NCBI GenBank assembly: GCA_028275205.1
Contig: JAPWVB010000054.1
Coordinates: 1-8,314, forward strand
Direction: 5' to 3'
DNA length: 8,314 nucleotides
Origin: Candidatus Acetothermia bacterium
GTDB lineage: Bacteria > Bipolaricaulota > Bipolaricaulia > RBG-16-55-9 > DRXL01
A program made the translations under genes and the position numbers. The notes below the pieces were generated by a model. The model was not told the origin of the DNA. It saw nothing but the letters and a program-made list of their open reading frames with translations, and searched no databases. Of the stretch, positions 1 to 7,163 are shown piece by piece (position 1 is the stretch's first letter; each line of letters starts with the position of its first letter).

Positions 1-1
1 C

Positions 2-2203
2 GTTGCGACCCTGATATTGATGAGTGGAGCATCGTTGCCTTCACCCTCTACCACGGAAGATTCCGTTCCCCCTTCGCGCTCTCTTGAACTTTCCGAAGGC
101 CCCCAGGCCAAGCTCGATCCGCTCTTGCGACTTCTTCTCCATCGTGCTCAGCATGAGCCTCAGCTGGACTTAGCTTGCTTTGCCCCGTTAGCGGCGGTGT
201 ACGGCCCTTCGTCGCAGACCCCCTTAACGGCCGAGAGGGGGGGACCAGGAGTGAGAGTGGGCGTCTTCATTAAGACAAGAGGATCATTCCTAAAGCCGGG
301 CATGATCCCTCTAGCCAGGGATCTCTTTAGCGCGCGGGTCACCCTCGAAGAATTGAGAGAGCTTGCTCAGCTCCCCGAAGTCGTCTTCATCGAGGCTGAT
401 TATCGTCTGGAGCCCCATATTGATAGAAGCGTCCCTGCAGTAGGCGGGCGGCTCTTGCACGAGCTTCTCCCGGCAGCGACGGGAAGAGGGGTCATCGTTG
501 GCTTTGTGGACACGGGAATAGACTGGACTCATCAGGATTTTCGTGTTGATCGAGATGGCGATGGCTTCGAGGAGTCTTCGCGGATTCTGTGGCTGTGGGA
601 CCAGACAGAGACGGGAGCTTTTGGAACACCCCGTGTGGTCCCGTTTGGCACCGAGTACACGCGCGAAGAGATCGAAGCAGCGTTGCGCTCAGGGATGAAT
701 AGAGTGAATGAGCGTGACGAATCGGGTCATGGCACTCACACCGCGGGGATTGCTCTTGGGGATGGCTCAGCATCGGGAGGGACGTTCGTGGGCATGGCCC
801 CCAACGCTGAGATGATCATCGTCAAGACGAGCTACTTCAGTACAGATATTGTCGAAGGGGTGCGGTATATCTTTGACAAAGCGGAGTGGCTGGGCAAGCC
901 CGCGGTCGTCAATTTGAGTTTGGGAGGGCACTTTGGCCCGCACGATGGGACGAGCCTCTTTGAGCAGAGCCTCGAAGCTTTGTTGGAGCGCCCCGGCCGA
1001 GCGATCGTCGCTTCCGCAGGCAACGACGGCGATCGAACGATTCACATGGGAGGGCAGCTGCGCCCGCGCGAAGCGTTCACGTTCACGTTTGTCCCTCAGC
1101 AAGAGAATGCGTATGTGAATATTTGGTATTCGGGGTCGGCGAATTTTACGGTCTCCGTGACATCGCCGGGGATCAACGGTCCGCCTCAGACCGTCTTGGC
1201 TGTGCGCGGCCAAGGGGAGTTCCAAAACACTCCCGACGGCTCAGTGGAGATTGATAACTCCGGGGGCGGGATAGACCCGCGCAACAGAGATCGCGCGATT
1301 GCCATCTCATTAGAGAGGGTTCAGCCCGGCTCTCGATGGTCCATCACGCTCACGGACCAAGGGGGCACAGGTGGGAGGTTCGACGCCTGGCCGGGGCTCT
1401 CCGATATGGGCTACTTCCCTGAAGGGGACTCCTTCGCGACCGTGACCGAGCCAGCGACAGCCAAGAAGATCATCGCTGTTGGGGCATATACGACGAAGAT
1501 CTTTTGGACTGGGATGGATGGCCAGCCCCATCGCTTCACGGACGCGCAGAGCGAGGGGCAGTTAGCGCCCTTCAGCTCGCGCGGGCCGACCCGCGACGGG
1601 AGAATCAAGCCCGATCTGACCGCCCCAGGGACGGCTATCGTCTCGGCGCTCGCGAAAAACTCGGAAGTCTCGCAGAGCACAAAGCTCGTCCTGCCAGGGG
1701 GGGAGTACGCCGCCATGCAGGGGACGTCTATGGCCGCGCCGCACGTCGCGGGCGCTGCAGCGTTGCTCCTGCAAGCGCAGCCCACTCTCACTGCTGAGGG
1801 GATTCTCGCTCAGTTGAAGTCTACAGCGCTGCACGATGCGTTCACGACTGATCCGCGGGCGTGGGGGGCGGGCAAGCTCAAAGTTGACCGGGGTTTTGAG
1901 ACACTTGGGCTCCAAGAGCAGTTGAGCGCAGGGCGCCCCGCGCTCAAGATCGGCCCAAACCCCGCCACACGCTCGGTGACGCTCTTCTACTCGACCGTGG
2001 GCAGCCCCAGCACCGTCGAGCTTTTGGTCTTCGATCTTGTGGGGAGGCTCGTCTATAAGCGCCAGCTGCCCACCGAGGGATCTCGCTTCCAATGGGGGCT
2101 GCACGATCGAGAGAACAAGCCCCTTGCCCCAGGGCTCTATCTTGTGGTCGTGAGTGCCGATGGCCGCCCCAGCGCCCCTTACCCCTTGGTCGTGCGCAAG
2201 TAA
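2..2203 (+). CDS. Secreted subtilisin-like (S8) serine protease with C-terminal sorting-type domain, 5' end outside window
   Basis: This is an exported serine endopeptidase of the subtilisin family. The frame is open to the window edge. Bases 2-19 read VATLIL and run on into MSGAS, which looks like the end of a signal-peptide core. No ribosome site precedes the TTG at 17 or the ATG at 20, so the true start is probably upstream. Numbering from codon 17: an I9-like propeptide lies at about 78-135 (VGVFIKT to VVFIEADYRLEPHID). The catalytic residues are Asp165 (VDTGID), His238 (GHGTHTAG) and Ser571 (GTSMAAPHVAG), with oxyanion Asn336 (SAGND). About 235 residues separate Asn from Ser, including a beta-rich insert ending GRFDAWPG, as in CspA-like S8 proteases (moderate confidence). 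Residues about 646-728 form an Ig-like tail (GPNPATRSVTLFYS, VFDLVGRLVYKRQL, LAPGLYLVVVS) ending PLVVRK, like FlgD-type or type IX secretion type A domains. The next gene starts 5 bases later, suggesting co-translation. The substrate is unknown. Confidence 0.93.
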   Translation, partial: VATLILMSGASLPSPSTTEDSVPPSRSLELSEGPQAKLDPLLRLLLHRAQHEPQLDLACFAPLAAVYGPSSQTPLTAERGGPGVRVGVFIKTRGSFLKPGMIPLARDLFSARVTLEELRELAQLPEVVFIEADYRLEPHIDRSVPAVGGRLLHELLPAATGRGVIVGFVDTGIDWTHQDFRVDRDGDGFEESSRILWLWDQTETGAFGTPRVVPFGTEYTREEIEAALRSGMNRVNERDESGHGTHTAGIALGDGSASGGTFVGMAPNAEMIIVKTSYFSTDIVEGVRYIFDKAEWLGKPAVVNLSLGGHFGPHDGTSLFEQSLEALLERPGRAIVASAGNDGDRTIHMGGQLRPREAFTFTFVPQQENAYVNIWYSGSANFTVSVTSPGINGPPQTVLAVRGQGEFQNTPDGSVEIDNSGGGIDPRNRDRAIAISLERVQPGSRWSITLTDQGGTGGRFDAWPGLSDMGYFPEGDSFATVTEPATAKKIIAVGAYTTKIFWTGMDGQPHRFTDAQSEGQLAPFSSRGPTRDGRIKPDLTAPGTAIVSALAKNSEVSQSTKLVLPGGEYAAMQGTSMAAPHVAGAAALLLQAQPTLTAEGILAQLKSTALHDAFTTDPRAWGAGKLKVDRGFETLGLQEQLSAGRPALKIGPNPATRSVTLFYSTVGSPSTVELLVFDLVGRLVYKRQLPTEGSRFQWGLHDRENKPLAPGLYLVVVSADGRPSAPYPLVVRK

Positions 2204-2208
2204 TCGCT

Positions 2209-3006
2209 ATGAGATACTTCCTGTGGATCGTGAGCATAACGCTGCTCTCCGTCAGCAGTCGTGCCGAGCCCATCGTCGAGATGGGATCAAGCGCGCGGGC
2301 TTATGGGATGGGCGGAGCGCTCACCGCTCTCGCCGATGACGAGAGCGCCGTCTTTTACAATCCCGCGGGACTCGCTTCCCTGAGCAGACTGACGATCTCG
2401 GCGTTCTATCAGCGCGCGTTCGATGTCGTGCATCATATAGCGCTGACGGGGGCAGCTCGCAGCTGGGGCGCGCAGCTCATCTATATAGATACCGGGCCCA
2501 TCGAGAGCACCAACGAGTTTGGGAACCCCTCGGGTGAGCTGACACAGTACGCGGCGACCGCAATCTTAGTCGGCACTGCTTTCTCGTTGGGGAATCTCTC
2601 TTTAGGCGTCCGGGGCAAGCTCTTCGGAGATCCCCAAGAGACCCACTGGGGAATAGATCTTGGAGCGCTTGTTCACCTAGGAACCCTGCGAGCTGGCATA
2701 GTCACGGAGAATCTCTTGGGGAGTAGAGCGATCTCATGGCGCGTAGCTATAGCTTCGGTCTTCGCTATAAACCCGCGGCTGGCAGTGACGCCAGCCCTTG
2801 AAGTCTGGGATATTCCAAGTCGCCCCGAGGTGCACGCGGGGCTGGAGATCTCAATAAACGGGGCACAGATCCGCCTGGGCTACGATGGCATAGCCCTGAG
2901 CACCGGAGCGGGAGTTCACTGGAGGGGTGTTTGGCTCGACTGGGCCTATCGGATGCACCCGCAGCTGCCTGCCTCTACAATAGTCACCGTCGCATATCTG
3001 TTCTAG
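2209..3006 (+). CDS. PorV/PorQ (UPF0164-like) family outer-membrane beta-barrel protein
   Basis: A 265-residue exported protein. ATG 2209 was chosen because it opens a clean Sec signal peptide (MRYFLWIVSITLLSVSSRA, cleavage after residue 19). The frame is open further upstream to 2092, but that part overlaps the protease gene and encodes an Arg/Pro-rich stretch unlike a leader. Residues 27-56 carry the hallmark of the PorV/PorQ/UPF0164 barrels: GSSARAYGMGGALTALADD followed by VFYNPAGLASL. The rest is alternating-hydrophobic strands with short turns, ending VTVAYLF with the terminal Phe typical of barrels inserted by BamA. Bacteroidota PorV and PorQ serve type IX secretion, shuttling or anchoring cargo at the cell surface. 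At about 246 mature residues this protein is shorter than those. The family is well supported; the exact role is not. It may simply be a small barrel of unknown function. No clear Shine-Dalgarno precedes it, so it may depend on coupling to the protease gene. It uses ATA for Ile unusually often (10 of 20). Confidence 0.87.
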   Translation: MRYFLWIVSITLLSVSSRAEPIVEMGSSARAYGMGGALTALADDESAVFYNPAGLASLSRLTISAFYQRAFDVVHHIALTGAARSWGAQLIYIDTGPIESTNEFGNPSGELTQYAATAILVGTAFSLGNLSLGVRGKLFGDPQETHWGIDLGALVHLGTLRAGIVTENLLGSRAISWRVAIASVFAINPRLAVTPALEVWDIPSRPEVHAGLEISINGAQIRLGYDGIALSTGAGVHWRGVWLDWAYRMHPQLPASTIVTVAYLF

Positions 3007-3008
3007 AG

Positions 3009-3015
3009 AAGGAGG
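3009..3015 (+). promoter_or_regulatory. Strong Shine-Dalgarno sequence for the large barrel-propeller gene
   Basis: AAGGAGG lies 4 bases before ATG 3020, inside the 13-base gap after the PorV/PorQ-like gene. It fixes the start at 3020 rather than the in-frame ATG at 3032, which would lie 16 bases away. It is the only near-perfect ribosome site in the window, so this gene is probably translated independently of its upstream neighbour. Confidence 0.85.
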
Positions 3016-3019
3016 ACGT

Positions 3020-6000
3020 ATGGGGAATCGCATGATAAAGCTTGTGTGTGCTCTCGTGATCGGGATGATAGTGACGGCAACGGCGCAAGAAGAGCCGTCC
3101 CCCGATGAGGGCGCGCTTTCAATCAATTACTTTGGCGAGCTGGGCTGGACGGTCAAGTATGGGCTTGGGGACTCGCGGGAGCTCTCGCGACACGGCTACG
3201 CAAATCAGTTGCTCTTCGAGCAGTATATAGCGCTCACGCTCGATGCTGGAGTCCAAGTAGACTGGCCCATCTCCGGGGTGTTGCGCGTCAGCGCTCAGCT
3301 CGATAACCGCAAGGCGAGCAACTTGCAGAACTTCAAGCTCGGCTACAAAGCCCAGACGGTCGAAGCCGCTTTCGAAGATTTCTCAATGCGCGCGGGCAGC
3401 TCCGACTTCGTCGCCACGGATAGACTGCTCAAGGGGCTATGGTTCACGTGGACCATTTCTGAGACGATGAAGCTCTCGGGGAAGTTCGCGCGCGTGGAGG
3501 GGATTTCGCAGTCGCGCATCTTCCGGGGCAACACCAGCCGACAGACCCTCGAATTTACCCACCAAGATCCCGCTCAGCCCTGGCTCGAAGCCCCCTATCA
3601 GACGAACATCAAAGGGCTCGAATATTTTCCGCTGCGCAGCTACGTCCCCGGATTTACTGTGATCTCCTTGCGCTTTGGGCTGACCCCAGAGCTGCGCACG
3701 CTGCTTGCCAACTATGGCCTTGAGTATATCATCGAGATCATCGAAGAGAATCCGGAGCCAGAGCTCGATCCGGCGCTCTACGATGTCGTGAACGAGAACG
3801 GCTCAAGCTTCCTTGTGCTCAAGCGCCCAGCTCTGGAGATCTTGCGCGAGCAGATCCGCACCTACATCGAAGACTACAACGACGAGCACAATCTCTTCGA
3901 CGAGGACGCTAAAGAGTATCCCCTGGGGGAGGGCACCGACTATGAACAGAACTTTCTGAAAAATTTAAGTAAGCACGTCGTGCTCGCCGCGGGTGACGAG
4001 GCATTTCCCCTGGAGAGCGCCAAGCGCGGGCGCTTCTTCTCCTTGGGCTACGAGAGCATCAAAGAAGAGACACTTCTCATCGAGATCAAGCGCCAGGACA
4101 CGTATACGAAGCTTCCCGACCCCGATCTGCCCCAATTTCGCTTCACGCTCTTCCCTGATCAAGGGATCGTCGCCTTGGACTTCCCCGAAGAGTTTTTCGT
4201 CAATCCCCAAAGCGCCGTGCGCATCACGTTCGACTACACCGTGCCTGGGGGGCTCTATGTGCTGGGGCTTTCAGTCTTACAGAATAGCGAGCGCGTCTAC
4301 ATTAAACGCGAGGGCGAACAAGAGTATAAGCTCTTGCGACGCGACCAAGATTATCAGATAGACTACGAGACCGGAGCGCTGTTGCTTCTCCCTCCCTACG
4401 ATGTGCTCGGCGACAAAGACGAACTGAAGATCGAGTACGAGCTCTTGCGCGGTGGGCTAGGCGGGTTTGCGGAACATCAACGGATCTTCACAGGGCTTTC
4501 GTATCAATGGACGCCGTGGCCGTTCGTGAAGCTCTCGCTCGACGCGTTGCGCGCCTTTGACACCCCGCCTCCGACCGAGAACAAAGATCGCCTGCGCACC
4601 ATGCCCAACACCCACTCGGTCGTGGGGGTCTCCTCGGAGATCGATCTGGGGGATCTAAAAGCTGCCCTCAAGCTCGGCTACACAGAAAATATCTTCCCGA
4701 CGGTGCCCTTCCGAGGGGCGAAAGAGTATCATTCCAACGAGCGCATCAATAAACGGAACGTGATCAACGTCATCATGGGGCTGACGTTCGAAGGGCGCCG
4801 GGTGACGCTGTTTGGGCATCAGAATGGGCTTTTAGTCTATGATGGCTCGCGGTGGCAGAATTTCACCACGGCGCAGGGGCTCTCCGGGCGCGGCGTGCGC
4901 GGCATCGCTGCGCACAGAAACACTGTGCTGTTGGCGACAGACTCTGGGCTCTCTCTGGTGAAGCTTGAGAGCGGGCGCTCGGTGCTCGAAAGCCTCGCCA
5001 AGCCCATCAACTGGAAGCGCTTTTATAGCTTAGATGGTCTCCCCCATAACGAGACGTCAGACGTCTTCATTGATAGATCGGGCACGGTCTGGGTGGGCAC
5101 TAAGGCGGGATTAGCTCGGGTTCCCCTGGCGCAGATCACCGAGAAGAGCGCGTGGAAGACCCTCAAAAAGAGCGATATCTCCGCGCTGCGCAGCGAGCTC
5201 ATCACGAGAATTCTTAGCGACGGCACCCGGCTCTACCTTGGCACAGACAAGGGGCTTGTGCTCTATGAGCTGGAGACGGGGCGCTCCGTCGAAGTCGCGG
5301 AGCTGCGCGGCCAATTCATAAGAGATCTCGCACTGGCAGGGACGACGGTCTACGTCGCGACCGATCGCGGGATCTATGAGCTGACCGACGGGGTAGCAGT
5401 GGGCTGGCGCGTCGAAGACTTAAGAGTCTATGCACTTACTGTGCAGAATTCAGAGCTCTTCTACGGCGCGGAGATCGGGCTCTTTCGGCTTGGCTCTCCA
5501 TCGCCGATCATCCAAGAGTATGCGATCACGGCTTTGGAGAAGAACGCGCGGGCGGAGCAGCTCTGGGTTGGTCCGCGCGCTACGGAGACGTTCGAGATGC
5601 CCCTGTGGGAGCTGGACGCCGTGGGCACTGTCAAGCCCCACACCCAAGCCGAGACGCGCTTGAACGGCCGCGATGAGGCACGCTTTGAGGACATCCCTCC
5701 CGAAAAGAATACTGATCGGGGATGGTTCGGGCAGCTCAGCGCCCAATATAAGATGGGCTCGCTGGAGCTGAGGGCGCTTCTTGAGGGGATCACGCCGCAA
5801 TTCTTAGCTATTGGCGGGGAGAGCCGCCAAGAGGCCCAGCGCCTGACGCTCAGCGCCCAATGGCCCATCACTCCAACACTTTCGCTCTCCGGCGATCATG
5901 TGATGAGCTTCGCTGGGGGCTGGCGCACCCTGGTCATCACGGACACGGTGCGCGCCCTCTGGCAGCCCTGGGCCGATGGACCGAAAATCAATAGCGCAGT

Positions 6001-7162
6001 GGCGCTTGAACTGACGGATCGCGATCTCCAAGACCGCACCAAGGGGTTCGATACGACGAAGATCACCCTCAATCTCAAGGGCGATCATAAAGTATCTCTG
6101 ATAGGGCTAGTGCCCTTGGCCCAAGAGCTCACCGTCAGCGCGACGTATGACGGCGTGGCGACGCTCGCGCAGCTGGGACGCTCGCTGCTTGACTCGCGCT
6201 GGGGCATCACTCTCGGTGTGACGATGACGCCAAGCTTAAAGCTCCGCGGCTCAGTCGCTCTTGGGGATCGCATCGCCCTTGGAGAGCCAAGCCTCCCCGG
6301 AGATTCTGAGCTGAGCTACTCCCTAGGCGGCGATTGGCAAAATAATTTTATGACGACGAGCTACACGCAGACGGCGCGCCTGCGCGCCGGGCGTGGCTCG
6401 TTCGACGAGAACGCCTCCGTCAACCTGCGCTTCGGTGACATGACGCTCGCGGGAGTGAAGCTGTCGCCCACGCTCGCGCTCTCAGGAAGGCGCACTACTG
6501 TGCTCGGCAGCACGCTTCCCAGCGGGACGCTCACGCTGACGGCTGAGGGGCGGACGACCTTCTCGTATGGGGCGCTCTCCGGATCGCTCTGGACGCGCCA
6601 CACGCTCTCAAGCGATGAGCGCACCTCCCGACAGTCTCTCAAACAAGAGTTCACGGGCTCGGCGAGCTGGGCGCTCAGCCCGCAGCTTGCGCCGCGCGCC
6701 GAAGTGGGATTGGTGCTGGACACCCTGACCCATCCCACCTTGGGGGCCAAACAGACGCTCCGGCCGCGCGCGCGCCTGTCGCTCGATTGGACGCCCCAGG
6801 CCCTCTGGAAGACCAGCGCCGATCTCTTCTGGCAGATGACCATCGGCGAGCGCGAGCGCAGCCAAACAGTTGAGCTGAGCGGACGAGCCTCGTGGGACCC
6901 CGCCGATGATCTGTCGCTGAGCCTCGAGCTGCGCAGTTCGCTCGATACAGGGACGCGGGATAACAAGCCCCTGAGCGCTATCACGTGGGAGATAGCTCTG
7001 CAAGGCGAGTACGGGCTGGGGGAGGCGTGCGCTCCGGCACTCGAAGGCAGCGAGTGCTCGCTGTCGGCATCGGTGGGGTACTCGGGCCGACTCGATCGCA
7101 GCGTGGCCGTGCCGTTTGGGCAGGGGATCTTCGCCCAAGCCCAGCTCAACCTCAACTTCTGA
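3020..7162 (+). CDS. Large outer-membrane beta-barrel protein with an internal Reg_prop-type beta-propeller
   Basis: A 1380-residue exported protein that I cannot match to a named family over its full length. Residues 1-23 form a signal peptide (KLVCALVIGMIVTATAQ, then EEPSPDE). Residues about 35-220 are amphipathic strands of barrel type (VLRVSAQL, FKLGYKAQTVEAAFEDF, MKLSGKFARV). Residues about 225-330 are acidic and partly helical (YIIEIIEENPEPELD, ALEILREQIRTYIEDYNDEH). Residues about 335-480 are mixed beta and contain LLRRDQDYQIDYETGALLLL, a turn seen in SprA-like and other large barrel proteins. Barrel-like strands recur at about 488-590. A seven-bladed propeller spans about 595-860. Residues about 900-1380 are repeated amphipathic strands ending QAQLNLNF, with the C-terminal Phe of barrel proteins. 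Export and outer-membrane location are well supported; function is unknown. A sensor, adhesin, secretion or transport role all fit. The only Cys residues after the signal peptide are 1337 and 1346. The permease gene starts one base after the stop. Confidence 0.88.
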   Translation: MGNRMIKLVCALVIGMIVTATAQEEPSPDEGALSINYFGELGWTVKYGLGDSRELSRHGYANQLLFEQYIALTLDAGVQVDWPISGVLRVSAQLDNRKASNLQNFKLGYKAQTVEAAFEDFSMRAGSSDFVATDRLLKGLWFTWTISETMKLSGKFARVEGISQSRIFRGNTSRQTLEFTHQDPAQPWLEAPYQTNIKGLEYFPLRSYVPGFTVISLRFGLTPELRTLLANYGLEYIIEIIEENPEPELDPALYDVVNENGSSFLVLKRPALEILREQIRTYIEDYNDEHNLFDEDAKEYPLGEGTDYEQNFLKNLSKHVVLAAGDEAFPLESAKRGRFFSLGYESIKEETLLIEIKRQDTYTKLPDPDLPQFRFTLFPDQGIVALDFPEEFFVNPQSAVRITFDYTVPGGLYVLGLSVLQNSERVYIKREGEQEYKLLRRDQDYQIDYETGALLLLPPYDVLGDKDELKIEYELLRGGLGGFAEHQRIFTGLSYQWTPWPFVKLSLDALRAFDTPPPTENKDRLRTMPNTHSVVGVSSEIDLGDLKAALKLGYTENIFPTVPFRGAKEYHSNERINKRNVINVIMGLTFEGRRVTLFGHQNGLLVYDGSRWQNFTTAQGLSGRGVRGIAAHRNTVLLATDSGLSLVKLESGRSVLESLAKPINWKRFYSLDGLPHNETSDVFIDRSGTVWVGTKAGLARVPLAQITEKSAWKTLKKSDISALRSELITRILSDGTRLYLGTDKGLVLYELETGRSVEVAELRGQFIRDLALAGTTVYVATDRGIYELTDGVAVGWRVEDLRVYALTVQNSELFYGAEIGLFRLGSPSPIIQEYAITALEKNARAEQLWVGPRATETFEMPLWELDAVGTVKPHTQAETRLNGRDEARFEDIPPEKNTDRGWFGQLSAQYKMGSLELRALLEGITPQFLAIGGESRQEAQRLTLSAQWPITPTLSLSGDHVMSFAGGWRTLVITDTVRALWQPWADGPKINSAVALELTDRDLQDRTKGFDTTKITLNLKGDHKVSLIGLVPLAQELTVSATYDGVATLAQLGRSLLDSRWGITLGVTMTPSLKLRGSVALGDRIALGEPSLPGDSELSYSLGGDWQNNFMTTSYTQTARLRAGRGSFDENASVNLRFGDMTLAGVKLSPTLALSGRRTTVLGSTLPSGTLTLTAEGRTTFSYGALSGSLWTRHTLSSDERTSRQSLKQEFTGSASWALSPQLAPRAEVGLVLDTLTHPTLGAKQTLRPRARLSLDWTPQALWKTSADLFWQMTIGERERSQTVELSGRASWDPADDLSLSLELRSSLDTGTRDNKPLSAITWEIALQGEYGLGEACAPALEGSECSLSASVGYSGRLDRSVAVPFGQGIFAQAQLNLNF
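4802..5599 (+). repeat. Seven degenerate Reg_prop-type beta-propeller blades inside the large barrel gene
   Basis: This protein-level repeat covers residues about 595-860. A hydrophobic strand, then G/A-T-D/K-x-G-L/I and another short strand recur at residues 595 (FGHQNGLLVYD), 636 (LATDSGLSLVKL), 690 (VGTKAGLARVPL), 738 (LGTDKGLVLYEL), 777 (VATDRGIYELT), 813 (YGAEIGLFRLG) and 848 (LWVGPRATETFE, weakest). Spacing is 35-54 residues. Typical linkers such as RWQNFTTAQGLSG and WKRFYSLDGLPHNETSDVF match the blades of two-component-regulator propellers (Reg_prop), known from periplasmic sensor domains and from the type IX protein PorZ. The repeats are diverged and not visible at DNA level. Seven units suggest one closed propeller, probably a ligand- or partner-binding module. 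Confidence 0.75.
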
Positions 7163-7163
7163 T

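Noticed and set aside
1562..2104. A 180-codon minus-strand frame opposite the protease C-terminus
   Set aside because: It lies wholly within the catalytic Ser and C-terminal domain coding region, has low-complexity composition and shows no family motif.
2092..2208. A longer N-terminus for the PorV/PorQ-like gene starting at 2092
   Set aside because: It would overlap the protease gene by over 100 bases and bury the signal peptide behind 39 Arg/Pro-rich residues. ATG 2209 fits far better.
4802..5599. The large gene as a hybrid two-component sensor kinase, because of the Reg_prop blades
   Set aside because: There is no histidine kinase, receiver or DNA-binding domain. The C-terminal 480 residues are beta strands ending in Phe.
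5733..5865. A short repeated stretch, ctcagcgcccaat, at about 5738 and 5853
   Set aside because: The match is short and explained by recurrent Leu-Ser-Ala-Gln strands and a strong codon preference; it is not a DNA-level repeat array.
3020..7162. The large gene as an SprA orthologue
   Set aside because: It is far too short and has only one clear DYxIDY-type hairpin, plus a propeller that SprA lacks. Only a distant similarity is claimed.
7116..7163. A longer N-terminus for the permease starting at 7116
   Set aside because: The extra 16 residues (MGRGSSPKPSSTSTSD) are unlike the family, and the region codes for the conserved barrel end in another frame.
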